Assembly (NCBI GenBank): GCA_947503715.1
Contig: CANNER010000002.1
Location: forward strand, 248,001-312,000
DNA: 64,000 bases
Direction of reading: 5' to 3'
From: an uncultured Caulobacterales bacterium
Lineage (GTDB): Bacteria; Pseudomonadota; Alphaproteobacteria; Caulobacterales; Maricaulaceae
Below the pieces are notes generated by a model that searched no databases, was not told the DNA's origin, and saw nothing but the letters and a program-made list of their open reading frames with translations. The position numbers and the translations under genes were made by a program. Positions 1 through 8,955 of this stretch are shown in pieces; within the stretch, counting starts at the first letter, position 1; each line of letters begins with the position of its first letter.

Positions 1-561
1 TCTATGTTAGGGCGCTATCTCGGCGCGGCCATGACAGATGAGGTCGGGGCGCAGCGGAATCTGGATGACGCTTATTACTCTCGGATCGAAGCGTTGGATT
101 ACGCGATGGCGCATGATGATGGGCAAGCGGTTAGCGGACTAGCGGATGCTGATATTGTTTTGCTGGGCGTGTCGCGGACCTCGAAAACACCAACCTGTAT
201 TTATTTGGCCAATCGAGGGTATAAGGCGGGCAATATCCCATTGGTTCCTGGTGCACCGTTGCCAGTAATTTTAGACGGTATGACCAAGCCTTTTATTGTG
301 GGTCTCGTTGCTTCGCCCGACCGCATCGTACAAATTCGTCAGCAACGTCTCATCGGGCTGAAACAGGATACACAGACGGATTATATTGATCAGGACCGCG
401 TGCGGGACGAGATGAAACAGGCGCGCCGTATGTTCACGCGAAAAGGATATCAGGTCATCGATGTGACGCGAAAATCTATTGAGGAAACGGCCGCACAGAT
501 TATCAACCTCTATAATAAATCGCGTCCCATCGAAGAACGCCGCAGGGGCTTAAGATTATGA
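1..561 (+). CDS. PPSR-type kinase/phosphorylase regulatory protein (DUF299), 5' truncated
   Basis: C-terminal two thirds of a DUF299-family regulator. The family phosphorylates and dephosphorylates PEP synthase or pyruvate phosphate dikinase, so it controls the PEP/pyruvate node. The visible part holds the family P-loop-like stretch GVSRTSKTP and the downstream GNIPLVPG segment, and ends near the expected C-terminus. About 185 codons are visible of a usual 270, and the frame is open to base 1, so the start lies outside the window. The stop overlaps the maf start (ATGA). In Caulobacter this gene is the first one right of the chromosomal origin, which suggests that the origin lies just left of base 1. 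Confidence 0.85.
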   Translation, partial: SMLGRYLGAAMTDEVGAQRNLDDAYYSRIEALDYAMAHDDGQAVSGLADADIVLLGVSRTSKTPTCIYLANRGYKAGNIPLVPGAPLPVILDGMTKPFIVGLVASPDRIVQIRQQRLIGLKQDTQTDYIDQDRVRDEMKQARRMFTRKGYQVIDVTRKSIEETAAQIINLYNKSRPIEERRRGLRL

Positions 562-1151
562 GCAGATTAATTCTTGCCAGCGGCTCGGCCATCCGTCGCC
601 AAATTCTGGACGGCGCTGGATTGGACTATGAGGTCATCGTGCGACCCGTGGATGAAGCTGCAATCAAAGAGGCCATGTTGGCGGAAAACTCCCGTCTCCA
701 TGATATCGCTGATGCGCTCGCCGAGGCCAAAGCTTTACGCGTTTCGCGACAGGAACCCGGTCTCGTTATCGGGGCGGACCAGATCATGGTGATGGACGGG
801 ACATTATTTGATAAGCCTAAGGACCTCGCAGAAGCCCGCGAACGCCTGCTCTCCATGCGTGGCAAAAAACATGAATTAATTGGTGCCGTTGTCATTTGTG
901 AAAACGGTGTACCTGTCTGGCGACATCTCTGCCGGACAAAGCTCTGGGTGCGGGACTTCTCGGAAGACTTTCTCGATCAATATATAGAATTGGAAGGTGA
1001 GGCCCTGACTAAATCCGTTGGCGCTTATCGTTTCGAAGGTCCCGGCGCGCAACTCTTTGAAAAAGTCGAGGGCGGTTTCTTCGCCATTCTCGGCCTCGAC
1101 CTCCTACCCGTGCTGGACTATCTCCGGACGCGGGGGATGATTACCACGTGA
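558..1151 (+). CDS. maf: Maf-family nucleotide pyrophosphatase
   Basis: Maf proteins hydrolyse non-canonical or methylated nucleoside triphosphates to the monophosphate and pyrophosphate, as house-cleaning enzymes. The N-terminal ILASGSAIRRQIL matches the S-x-S-x-R-R substrate loop, GADQIM holds the conserved Asp region, and FDKPKD follows; 197 residues is normal. Which substrate class it uses (m7GTP or dTTP/UTP type) cannot be read from the sequence. It overlaps the preceding gene by ATGA and the aroE start by GTGA, so the operon is probably translationally coupled. Confidence 0.9.
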   Translation: MSRLILASGSAIRRQILDGAGLDYEVIVRPVDEAAIKEAMLAENSRLHDIADALAEAKALRVSRQEPGLVIGADQIMVMDGTLFDKPKDLAEARERLLSMRGKKHELIGAVVICENGVPVWRHLCRTKLWVRDFSEDFLDQYIELEGEALTKSVGAYRFEGPGAQLFEKVEGGFFAILGLDLLPVLDYLRTRGMITT

Positions 1152-1999
1152 ATATTATACCGAAATTAGCGGGTGTTTGCGGATGGCCTATCCACCACTC
1201 CCTTTCCCCTGTTTTGCATAATTATTGGCTGAAACAGGCAGGCATTGCAGGGGCCTATATTCCCTTTGCGGTTAGACCTGAGGATGCGATTGATGCGTTT
1301 CGGGCGCTCAAACGGACCTCGATTATGGGTGTGAACGTAACCTTGCCGCTGAAAGGGCAGGCCTTTCAAGCCGGAGACATCGCGACGGATGATGCGCAGA
1401 AACTGGGTGTTGCGAATTGTCTCTATAAATCCAAAGGCCAGCTCGTCGCCCATAATACGGATATGGAAGGGTTTGCCGCACCACTTTTAAACCGGATGGG
1501 CGCGAACCAGCTGCAAAATGGGTCGGCTCTTGTGATTGGGGCGGGCGGTGCGAGCCGCGCTGTCCTCGGGGCTTTACTCTCGCTGGGCATGCCTGAAATT
1601 TGCCTGACAAACCGGACGGATGCGAAGGCCGAAGATCTTGTCAGTCAGGTGGATGTCCCGAGTCTTTATGCCGTTCCATGGGAGCAAAGAGAAATAGCGG
1701 TTGCGCGCGCAGATCTCATTATTAATGCGAGTGCGGCAGGCATGGCGGGAAAACGGGCGCTCGATATCTCCCTCGCAGATGCCCGGTCAAATGCCTTAAT
1801 TTATGATCTCATCTATACGCCCCGCGTCACGCCGCTGATGAAAGAAGCAGAAAGTCGGGGCCTACAAACATTGGGCGGTTTGGAAATGTTGATTGCGCAG
1901 GCCCGGCCAAGCTTCCGTCTTTTTTACGGCCAACTTCCCCCGGCTGAGGCAGACCCGACCGAAATTCTGTTTGACGCTTTACGGACTGGAATCCGATGA
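1148..1999 (+). CDS. aroE: shikimate 5-dehydrogenase
   Basis: NADPH-dependent reduction of 3-dehydroshikimate to shikimate in aromatic amino acid synthesis. Visible motifs are the shikimate-binding HHSLSPVLHN near residue 17, NVTLPLK with the catalytic Lys, NTDMEG, the Rossmann loop GAGGASRA, and NASAAGM. The 283-residue length is typical. A GTG start at 1148 overlaps the maf stop, and no better ATG lies nearby. The stop overlaps the coaE start by four bases. Cytosolic housekeeping enzyme. Confidence 0.95.
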   Translation: MNIIPKLAGVCGWPIHHSLSPVLHNYWLKQAGIAGAYIPFAVRPEDAIDAFRALKRTSIMGVNVTLPLKGQAFQAGDIATDDAQKLGVANCLYKSKGQLVAHNTDMEGFAAPLLNRMGANQLQNGSALVIGAGGASRAVLGALLSLGMPEICLTNRTDAKAEDLVSQVDVPSLYAVPWEQREIAVARADLIINASAAGMAGKRALDISLADARSNALIYDLIYTPRVTPLMKEAESRGLQTLGGLEMLIAQARPSFRLFYGQLPPAEADPTEILFDALRTGIR

Positions 2000-2580
2000 A
2001 AATCATTGGCCTGACAGGGTCCATCGGGATGGGAAAATCCACGACGGCGCAGATGTTTTCTGACCTCGGCTGTCCGGTCTTTGATGCCGATGCCACTGTC
2101 CATAAAATGTACGCCAAAGGCGGGCGCGCCGTGCCGTTGATCCGTGCGGTCTTTCCAGACGCGATTGTTGACGGGGCTGTGGATCGGAAAGTTCTGGGCC
2201 ATCATATGAGGGCCGATTCTCTGAACTTGAAAGTCTTGGAAAGTTTCATCCACCCTTGGGTCGGCGAAGCCCGAACGCTTTTTCTCACGCAAGCGAAACA
2301 GAATGGCGTAAAGGCCGTCATCTTTGATGTGCCGCTCTTGTTTGAAACAGGTGGCGATAAAAAAGTCGATGCCACCGTCGTCGTCACTGCGCCTGCAGAG
2401 GTCCAACGTGCGCGCGTCATGTCTCGCCCAGGGATGACGAAAGACTTATTCGATATGATCTTGTCCAAACAAATGCCGGACGCCGAAAAACGCCGCCGCG
2501 CCGATTATATTATATCCACAGCCGAAGGGTTGGACGCCGCCCGCAAGGCGGTGAAATCTGTGCTAGATGATATCCTATGA
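1996..2580 (+). CDS. coaE: dephospho-CoA kinase
   Basis: Last step of coenzyme A synthesis, phosphorylating the 3'-hydroxyl of dephospho-CoA. The protein opens with a P-loop, GLTGSIGMGKST, at residues 5-16, followed by FDADATVH, the substrate-binding Asp region of the family, and DVPLLFE. The 194-residue length is typical. ATGA overlaps at both ends link it to aroE and dnaQ. Confidence 0.95.
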   Translation: MKIIGLTGSIGMGKSTTAQMFSDLGCPVFDADATVHKMYAKGGRAVPLIRAVFPDAIVDGAVDRKVLGHHMRADSLNLKVLESFIHPWVGEARTLFLTQAKQNGVKAVIFDVPLLFETGGDKKVDATVVVTAPAEVQRARVMSRPGMTKDLFDMILSKQMPDAEKRRRADYIISTAEGLDAARKAVKSVLDDIL

Positions 2581-3293
2581 GAGAAATAGTCTTCGATACG
2601 GAAACGACCGGATTTGATGCCAAGGGCGCGGACCGGATTACGGAAATCGGCTGTATTGAGATTGTCGATCTGCTGCCGACGGGCCGGGAATTTCATACCT
2701 ATTGTGATCCTCTACGCGAGGTCCCGGACAAAGTTGTCGAGATCACGGGCCTGACGACGGATTTTCTGCGCGGCAAACCGCTTTTCAAGGATTGCGCGCA
2801 GGACTTTCTCGACTTTGTCGGGGATGCCACCCTCATCGCGCATAATGCGCAATTCGACATGGGCTTTATCAATGCGGAATTAGATCGTGCGGGTTTCGCA
2901 CCCCTGCCCCGCACCCGTTTCAAAGATACGCTGGCCATGGCGAATGCTAAATTTCCGGGCTCACCGGCCTCACTCGATGCGCTTTGTAAACGGTTTGATA
3001 TTTCGCTCTCCGCGCGGGACAAACATGGAGCCATCATCGATTCCCAACTCCTCGCCATGGTCTACCTGGAACTCTCCGGCGGACGCGAAATGCGCCTCGG
3101 CCTAACCCCCGAAGCGCAAGTCACACAGAATGAGACGGGGTTCCCCACCGCAAAATCAAGAGACATCCCTCTCATCTCCCGCCCAACGGAAGACGAGCTC
3201 GGCGCGCATAAGGATTTCATCGAAGGCCTAAAAGGCGACGCGGTCTGGGCGAAGGTCTGGTCGCGACGTCAGCGGGGATTGGGAAGCGTTTAA
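2577..3293 (+). CDS. dnaQ: DNA polymerase III epsilon subunit (3'-5' exonuclease)
   Basis: Proofreading subunit of the replicative polymerase. The DEDDh exonuclease residues are all visible: D7 and E9 in FDTETTG (ExoI), D94 in HNAQFD (ExoII), H150 and D155 in KHGAIID (ExoIII). At 238 residues it has the usual C-terminal tail that binds the alpha subunit. It is the last gene of the five-gene operon, and its stop overlaps the stop of the convergent gene on the other strand by four bases. Confidence 0.95.
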   Translation: MREIVFDTETTGFDAKGADRITEIGCIEIVDLLPTGREFHTYCDPLREVPDKVVEITGLTTDFLRGKPLFKDCAQDFLDFVGDATLIAHNAQFDMGFINAELDRAGFAPLPRTRFKDTLAMANAKFPGSPASLDALCKRFDISLSARDKHGAIIDSQLLAMVYLELSGGREMRLGLTPEAQVTQNETGFPTAKSRDIPLISRPTEDELGAHKDFIEGLKGDAVWAKVWSRRQRGLGSV

Positions 3294-4168
3294 TTCGTCG
3301 CCAAACAAGCCTTATACGCCATCTCATCTGTTAGCCGCATTACAGGATCATATTGTTCCATATAATCCGTGACGACGAGTTTGGCATTATCTAAAATATC
3401 GCCAAGATTATCCGCTTCCGAGCGTTTCCAGACGCGGCCAATGACCGTAGAACCATTAGATAACAAGGGCTTAGCGATTGTATCATCGCCAGCATCATTG
3501 CCGAGCCAAACCAAATCCTGTGGGCGGGCGGCGGTAGGCGGTACCGAGAGCAACATGTCCGGCGCGAGTCTTGCGAGCTTCTTCGCTTGACCGTCTGAAT
3601 AAGCAATCAGGACAACTTGATCGGTCATGCCGGCTGTGCGGATAGCATCTATAACAGGTTCAAATTTTGCCGAGGATTTGAAGTCGATTTCGAGATAAAT
3701 TTTATTCTTCGCCGTTGTGAGCAAATCATCAAAAAGTGGGGGGCGGTCCGTTGTAAGTTCACCTGCGCGGGTTTTGAGCAAGATGTTTTCAAGATCGGCT
3801 GTGCTGGACGCGGCGACAGCACCGGATCCCGTGCTCATCTCTTCCCAGACACCGTCATGATAGCTGAACAACACACCGTCTTTTGTACCGGCAATGTCGA
3901 TTTCCGCGACTTTATATCCATCAGCGATGAGCTTATTCAGGCCTGAAATGGAGTTTTCTGGTACGGCCCAGCTGCGCGATGTGCCACGATGCGCCGCCAT
4001 GAGTGCCGCGCCCTGCGGAAGGCAATCAAGCGCTTTGCGCAAGGATGGATAAGTTGAGTTAGCCGTGGATGTCGCGATCGGCGGCGCGTCTGATGCAGCA
4101 CATCCATAAAGGAGCGCGGCGGCCAGTGCAGTTGAGATTGAGGCTTTGAAAATATGTAATGTCGTCAT
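3290..4168 (-). CDS. glycerophosphodiester phosphodiesterase family lipoprotein
   Basis: Probable envelope phosphodiesterase that cleaves glycerophosphodiesters to glycerol-3-phosphate and an alcohol. A signal peptide ends in the lipobox LLYGC (Cys23). GDPD catalytic positions follow: H60-R61, PENS with E71, E89 and D91 in AEID, and H104-D105. The 292 residues fit one GDPD barrel. Its start faces mnmE across an 11-bp gap (divergent), so the two genes share a compact promoter region. The natural substrate is not evident; phospholipid head-group salvage is the family norm. Confidence 0.82.
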   Translation of the reverse strand: MTTLHIFKASISTALAAALLYGCAASDAPPIATSTANSTYPSLRKALDCLPQGAALMAAHRGTSRSWAVPENSISGLNKLIADGYKVAEIDIAGTKDGVLFSYHDGVWEEMSTGSGAVAASSTADLENILLKTRAGELTTDRPPLFDDLLTTAKNKIYLEIDFKSSAKFEPVIDAIRTAGMTDQVVLIAYSDGQAKKLARLAPDMLLSVPPTAARPQDLVWLGNDAGDDTIAKPLLSNGSTVIGRVWKRSEADNLGDILDNAKLVVTDYMEQYDPVMRLTDEMAYKACLATN

Positions 4169-4179
4169 AAGTCGGCCCT

Positions 4180-5502
4180 ATGACAGAACGTGATTTTTTA
4201 CAAGACGAGACCATCTTTGCCCTGTCCTCTGCGCCGGGACGCGCGGGGGTGAGTGTGTTGCGTTTGTCCGGTCCAGAGTCAGGCGAGGTTTTGAAATTTG
4301 TGACGCAATCGAAACTGCCGGAGCCCCGCCGCGCGAGTTTGCGGACGGTCTATGATCTGGACGGCGTGATGATTGACCGACCCCTTGTTCTCTGGTTCCC
4401 CGCACCAAAAAGTTTCACCGGCGAAGATTGCGCCGAATTCCACGTGCATGGCAGCGTCGCGATTTTGGAAGCCATGGCGCGGTGCCTGACAGAGGCTGGA
4501 TTGCGACAGGCCAAACCCGGAGAGTTCACGCGGCGTGCGGTTGAGCGTGGAAAGATGGACCTGACGGAAGCGGAGGGCCTCGCGGATTTAATTGATGCCC
4601 GGACCCAGGGCCAGCGGATACAAGCGCTCCAAAATATGGAGGGTGCGCTTCGCGAAACTTATGAGGGGTGGCAATCTTTGCTACTTGACGCGCTGGCGCA
4701 GATTGAAGGCGAGATTGATTTTGCCGATGAAGCCGATGTGCCGGATGCGTTGTCTCATGCGGCCTACCCATATTTGACGCAGGCGCGTGACGGGATGGCG
4801 GCGCTTTTGGCGCAGGGCGATAAGGGCCGGGCGGTTCGGGACGGAATTCAGGTCGCGATTGTTGGCGCACCCAATGCGGGGAAGTCGACATTGCTGAATG
4901 GACTCGTTGGACGGGACGTCGCAATTACGTCGCCTCAAGCAGGAACGACGCGTGATATTGTTGAGGCGCAGACCGTCATCGCCGGGCTGCCCGTCACTTT
5001 TTCGGACACAGCCGGTTTGCGGGAGACTGTGGATTCCATCGAAGCGGAAGGCGTTCGCCGCGCCCTCGCCCGCGCAGAAGACGCCCATCTTGTCATTTTA
5101 GTCGAAAGAGAGGGTCTCGAAACGGCCTCTCACGTCGAGGAAAATATTGTTTTCCGTAACCTTGCAGGGGAGATCGACGGGAGAGTCGAGGAAAATGGCG
5201 ATATTTCCGGTAATGCATTGAAAAATATAGGGTTAGACGCGCTACTCGGAAAATTGGAATCGCTGATTTTGGAGCGTTATGCGGGACTCGAATCCGCCGC
5301 TCTGACCCGTGTGCGGCATGTAAACTGTATAGAGGTGGCGCATTCATCCGTCGAAATGGCGCTGTCCCGCCTCGGCTCTGAGCCCGAATTGTCAAGTGAA
5401 GACATCCGTAATGCATTGATATCATTAGAAGAATTGGCGGGTCGATCCGATATGGAACAGGTCTTTGACCGTATTTTCTCCAGCTTTTGTATTGGGAAAT
5501 AG
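4180..5502 (+). CDS. mnmE: tRNA uridine-5-carboxymethylaminomethyl GTPase MnmE, altered G4 motif
   Basis: With MnmG it modifies the wobble uridine of several tRNAs. The N-terminal tetrahydrofolate domain has FTGEDCAEFHVHG and KPGEFTRRA. The inserted G domain shows G1 GAPNAGKST (about 229-237), G2 with AGTTRD, and G3 DTAG. The C-terminus ends FCIGK with the catalytic Cys. The G4 position, normally NKxD, reads NLAG at residues 327-330, so the Lys and Asp that recognise guanine are missing. Otherwise full length at 440 aa. Two parS sites follow the stop. Confidence 0.93.
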   Translation: MTERDFLQDETIFALSSAPGRAGVSVLRLSGPESGEVLKFVTQSKLPEPRRASLRTVYDLDGVMIDRPLVLWFPAPKSFTGEDCAEFHVHGSVAILEAMARCLTEAGLRQAKPGEFTRRAVERGKMDLTEAEGLADLIDARTQGQRIQALQNMEGALRETYEGWQSLLLDALAQIEGEIDFADEADVPDALSHAAYPYLTQARDGMAALLAQGDKGRAVRDGIQVAIVGAPNAGKSTLLNGLVGRDVAITSPQAGTTRDIVEAQTVIAGLPVTFSDTAGLRETVDSIEAEGVRRALARAEDAHLVILVEREGLETASHVEENIVFRNLAGEIDGRVEENGDISGNALKNIGLDALLGKLESLILERYAGLESAALTRVRHVNCIEVAHSSVEMALSRLGSEPELSSEDIRNALISLEELAGRSDMEQVFDRIFSSFCIGK

Positions 5503-5519
5503 GGTTTCTTTTGTAAAAT

Positions 5520-5535
5520 TGTTCCACGTGGAACA
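5520..5535. promoter_or_regulatory. parS: parS site 1 (ParB-binding centromere)
   Basis: Perfect 16-bp palindrome TGTTCCACGTGGAACA, the bacterial chromosomal parS consensus, in the mnmE-mnmG spacer. Symmetry extends to 24 bp (5516-5539). ParB, encoded 3.4 kb downstream, would load and spread from here to attach the origin region to the ParA gradient. Confidence 0.95.
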
Positions 5536-5562
5536 ATTTATGGCGCTGATCTCTTTATAGAA

Positions 5563-5578
5563 TGTTCCACGTGGAACA
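5563..5578. promoter_or_regulatory. parS: parS site 2
   Basis: A second exact TGTTCCACGTGGAACA, 43 bp from site 1, centre to centre, still in the mnmE-mnmG spacer and about 63 bp before the mnmG start. The close pair probably forms the main ParB loading point and may also affect mnmG expression. Confidence 0.95.
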
Positions 5579-5640
5579 ATTGAGGGTTTCAACAGCAGAG
5601 TCCGCTCGACAGAATACCGCCCTGCCCCTATATCGCGGCC

Positions 5641-7518
5641 ATGCAAAAGATGCAGACATATGATGTGATCGTCATCGGTGGCGGACATGCGGGCTGTGAA
5701 GCTGCGGCGGCTTCCGCGCGTCTGGGTGCGAATACACTTTTGCTGACCCATAAGATTGAAACAATTGGCGAGATGTCCTGCAATCCGGCGATTGGCGGGC
5801 TGGGCAAGGGCCACCTCGTCCGTGAGGTTGATGCTCTGGACGGCGTGATGGGCCGTGTTGCGGATGCATCGGGCATTCAATTCCGTCTGCTCAATCGCTC
5901 CAAAGGTCCTGCGGTTCGCGGCCCGCGTACGCAATCGGACCGTTATCTCTACCGCACGGAGATGCAGACGCGTTTGGCGGAGCAGGACAATCTGACGATC
6001 ATCGCGGGGGCTGTCGATGACATTATTGTTCCACGTGGAACACTCACGGGTGTACGGACCGAAGTGGGTGAGGAATTTCAGGCGGGGCAAGTTGTCCTAA
6101 CGACGGGAACCTTCTTGAAGGGTGTCATTCACGTCGGTGAAACCCGTACCCCTGCGGGGCGTTGGGGTGAAGCCCCTTCTCTCGGTCTGTCCGAACGGCT
6201 CTATGGTCTTGGTCTGCGCATGGGGCGGTTGAAGACTGGCACCCCCGCCCGCCTCGCGAAAAGCTCTATCAATTGGGACGTTTTGGAGCAGCAAGCAGCG
6301 GATGAAACGCCCGTGCCATTTTCTTTTCTAAATAAAGAGATCACGGTGCCGCAGATCACCTGCGCGATTACCCATACAAATGAAGAGACACACCGCATTA
6401 TCGCGGAAAATATAGAAAAATCAGCTGTCTATGGCGGAGGCATTGCGGGGCGCGGCCCACGCTATTGCCCGTCCATCGAAGATAAAGTCGTGCGCTTTGC
6501 CGACCGGAACCGTCACCAGGTTTTCCTCGAGCCGGAAGGTCTTTCCGGCAATCCAGATGGTGATACGGTCTATCCCAACGGCATCTCGACCTCCCTGCCC
6601 CATGAGGTGCAGGAGGCGTTTATGCGGTCAATTCGCGGTTTGGAAAATGTCGAAATCCAGCGCTACGCCTATGCGATTGAATATGATTATGTCGATCCCC
6701 GCGAGCTTCGCGCAACGCTGGAGGTCAAAGCGCAGCGGGGCCTGTTCCTCGCGGGACAGATCAATGGGACGACCGGATATGAAGAAGCGGCCGCGCAGGG
6801 TCTCATGGCTGGTGCCAATGCCGCCCTCGCCGCGCAAGGCCGCGAGCCGTTCATTCTTGATCGCAGTCAGGCCTATATCGGTGTGATGATTGATGATCTG
6901 ATTACAAAAGGTGTGACAGAGCCCTATCGTATGTTCACCTCCCGCGCGGAATACCGCCTTTTGCTGCGGGCGGATAATGCGGATCGTCGTTTGACCGCGA
7001 TGGGTGTGGAGTTGGGTTTGGTGGGTGAAGCACGTCGTGAGATTACATCCCGAAAACTGGACAAACTTGATAAAGCTAAGTCTCTCGCACAGATCCTGAT
7101 CGAATCTCCGTCCGTTTTGGCGAAGTCCGGCATTAAAATTAATCAGGACGGCGTGCGGCGATCTGTGATGGATCTGCTCGCCTACCCCAATATGACCGTT
7201 GCAGACTTGTCACCCGTCTGGCCAGAATTGTCTGATCTGGATGCGGAAACCGTGGAGTTTCTAACAACGGAGGCGACCTATGCCGGATATCTGGAGCGTC
7301 AGGCCAAAGATATCGCGGCGTTTAAGCGCGATGAAGGCTTGCGCATTCCGGAAGCGTTGGATTACGCCGCGATTGGTGGGTTGTCGAATGAAGTCCGTCA
7401 AAAACTGACAGACACGCGACCAGCGACATTGGGGCAGGCGTCGCGGATTGAGGGCGTCACGCCTGGCGCGCTCATGGCGGTTCTCGCTCATATTAAAAAA
7501 GCGCAGCGCGCAGCATGA
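5641..7518 (+). CDS. mnmG: tRNA uridine-5-carboxymethylaminomethyl modification enzyme MnmG
   Basis: FAD-dependent partner of MnmE. The N-terminal dinucleotide fold is [14 protein letters not shown], followed by [28 protein letters not shown], the Cys-containing [13 protein letters not shown] and [11 protein letters not shown]. At 625 residues it is full length. Start taken at the first ATG (5641); ATG 5650 is possible. A parS site lies in the coding sequence at 6027-6042 and adds the peptide VPRGT about residue 130. The stop overlaps the rsmG start by ATGA. Confidence 0.95.
   Translation: MQKMQTYDVIVIGGGHAGCEAAAASARLGANTLLLTHKIETIGEMSCNPAIGGLGKGHLVREVDALDGVMGRVADASGIQFRLLNRSKGPAVRGPRTQSDRYLYRTEMQTRLAEQDNLTIIAGAVDDIIVPRGTLTGVRTEVGEEFQAGQVVLTTGTFLKGVIHVGETRTPAGRWGEAPSLGLSERLYGLGLRMGRLKTGTPARLAKSSINWDVLEQQAADETPVPFSFLNKEITVPQITCAITHTNEETHRIIAENIEKSAVYGGGIAGRGPRYCPSIEDKVVRFADRNRHQVFLEPEGLSGNPDGDTVYPNGISTSLPHEVQEAFMRSIRGLENVEIQRYAYAIEYDYVDPRELRATLEVKAQRGLFLAGQINGTTGYEEAAAQGLMAGANAALAAQGREPFILDRSQAYIGVMIDDLITKGVTEPYRMFTSRAEYRLLLRADNADRRLTAMGVELGLVGEARREITSRKLDKLDKAKSLAQILIESPSVLAKSGIKINQDGVRRSVMDLLAYPNMTVADLSPVWPELSDLDAETVEFLTTEATYAGYLERQAKDIAAFKRDEGLRIPEALDYAAIGGLSNEVRQKLTDTRPATLGQASRIEGVTPGALMAVLAHIKKAQRAA
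6027..6042. promoter_or_regulatory. parS: parS site 3 (inside mnmG)
   Basis: Exact 16-bp TGTTCCACGTGGAACA inside the mnmG coding region, read in frame as V-P-R-G-T. Spacing to site 2 is about 464 bp. A perfect palindrome kept inside a conserved enzyme gene points to selection on the DNA site. Confidence 0.95.
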
Positions 7519-8150
7519 GAGATGTCAGCCTCTGGACGGAATCCGATTTCGCCAATACCACGAATGTTCCACGTGGAACACTTTCGGATTTCGCGACGTG
7601 GAACACGCTTCTGCAGAAATGGAATAGCCGCATTAATCTCGTCGCACCGCGGGAAGTCGGCCAGTTCTGGCACCGTCACGCTTATGACAGTTGGCAACTC
7701 AACGCATATTTGCCGGACAACTGGACGCGCCTCGTAGATTTCGGCTCCGGCGGTGGGTTCCCGGGATTGTCTCTCGGCATCTACGCGAAACAGCGTGGGG
7801 CAGGGGAGGTGCACCTTGTTGAATCTGTGGGGAAAAAGACGAGCTTTCTCAAGACGGTCACGCGAGATCTCTCCCTGCCCATAACTGTTCATTCCGCACG
7901 TATTGAGGCGCTCCCGCCTTTGAAAGCCGATGTCCTGACAGCCCGTGCTTTTGCGCCGCTGCCAAAACTCTTCGCCTATGCCGCGCCGCATATCACAGAA
8001 GATGCAACACTCCTCCTCCCCAAGGGAGAAACTGCGGATAAGGAAGTGGAAACCGCCCGAGAGCACTGGCAATTCGATCTGGAGCGTTACAAAAGCAAGA
8101 CTGACCCGGACGCCACCATTTTGCGCGTCACAAACCTCAAAGCCAAATAG
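7515..8150 (+). CDS. rsmG: 16S rRNA (guanine527-N7)-methyltransferase RsmG
   Basis: SAM-dependent methylation of G527 in 16S rRNA. The SAM-binding motif is [11 protein letters not shown] (about residues 75-85), with VHLVES after it and TARAFAPL, a hallmark of the family; 211 residues is typical. Its N-terminal region carries a perfect parS site (7565-7580), again read as VPRGT, and a degenerate half site at 7590-7605. The gene overlaps mnmG by ATGA and stops 9 bp before parA. Confidence 0.94.
   Translation: MRDVSLWTESDFANTTNVPRGTLSDFATWNTLLQKWNSRINLVAPREVGQFWHRHAYDSWQLNAYLPDNWTRLVDFGSGGGFPGLSLGIYAKQRGAGEVHLVESVGKKTSFLKTVTRDLSLPITVHSARIEALPPLKADVLTARAFAPLPKLFAYAAPHITEDATLLLPKGETADKEVETAREHWQFDLERYKSKTDPDATILRVTNLKAK
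7565..7580. promoter_or_regulatory. parS: parS site 4 (inside rsmG)
   Basis: Exact 16-bp TGTTCCACGTGGAACA inside the N-terminal coding part of rsmG. Seventeen bases downstream, 7596-7605 (ACGTGGAACA) repeats only the right half, so a degenerate fifth site may be present. Confidence 0.95.
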
Positions 8151-8159
8151 AGGACGCCC

Positions 8160-8939
8160 GTGAATCCTGATCGCATCATCGCTATCGTCAATCAAAAGGG
8201 CGGCGTCGGAAAGACGACAACGTCGATTAATCTTGCGGCGGCGCTGGCGGCCAAGGATTTGCGGGTTCTCCTGATTGACATGGACCCGCAGGGGAACGCG
8301 TCCACAGGCCTCGGCATTCCACGTGCGCAACGGGAGCGTACCGTATATAATGTCATGACCGAGCGACTGGCCTTGGATGATGCGATTCAACCGACACAGG
8401 TTTCGGGCTTGTCCGTCCTTCCCAGCCATGTCGACCTCTCGGCCGCCGAAATGGAAATTGGCCAAGCGGAAGGCCGCACACGGATCCTGCGAGAGGCGGT
8501 ACAAGTCTCAGAAGCGCAATTTGATTACGTTCTAATCGATTGCCCTCCCTCGCTAAACCTACTGACCATCAATGCACTGGCTGCCGCGCGATCCGTCATC
8601 GTTCCGCTGCAATGCGAATTCTTCGCCCTCGAAGGATTGAGCCAGCTATTGCAAACCGTCGAGATGGCGAAGTCTTCTATCAACCCATCGCTCGCCATCG
8701 ATGGTGTGATGTTGACCATGTATGACCGCCGGAACCGGTTGTCTGCGCAGGTCGCCGAGGATGTCCGCAAGCATCTGGGCCGCGCTGTGTTCGAGACGAT
8801 CATTCCGCGCAATGTTCGCATCGCAGAAGCACCGAGTTTTGGCCAGCCGGTCATCAGCTATGCGCCGTCTTCCAAGGGTGCAAAAGCATATCTCGCTTTG
8901 GCCGATGAATTGATTAAAAAACACAGAAACCGTAAATAA
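8160..8939 (+). CDS. parA: chromosome partitioning ATPase ParA
   Basis: Walker-type ATPase that forms the nucleoid-bound gradient moving ParB-parS complexes. The deviant Walker A KGGVGKTT is at about residues 13-20, and DMDPQGNAS and IDCPPSLN (Walker B) follow; 259 residues is usual for chromosomal ParA (Soj). The start is GTG at 8160, directly preceded by GAGGACGCCC, and the motif-bearing N-terminus begins there. It lies 16 bp before parB. Confidence 0.96.
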   Translation: MNPDRIIAIVNQKGGVGKTTTSINLAAALAAKDLRVLLIDMDPQGNASTGLGIPRAQRERTVYNVMTERLALDDAIQPTQVSGLSVLPSHVDLSAAEMEIGQAEGRTRILREAVQVSEAQFDYVLIDCPPSLNLLTINALAAARSVIVPLQCEFFALEGLSQLLQTVEMAKSSINPSLAIDGVMLTMYDRRNRLSAQVAEDVRKHLGRAVFETIIPRNVRIAEAPSFGQPVISYAPSSKGAKAYLALADELIKKHRNRK

Positions 8940-8955
8940 AACAACGGGTTATACT

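Noticed and set aside
2510-2520. DnaA box (ATATCCACA) in coaE
   Set aside because: One mismatch to TTATCCACA, single copy within a gene, so chance is likely.
7488-8504. 338-codon open frame opposite rsmG and parA
   Set aside because: Shadow of two well-supported genes in GC-rich DNA; no motif.
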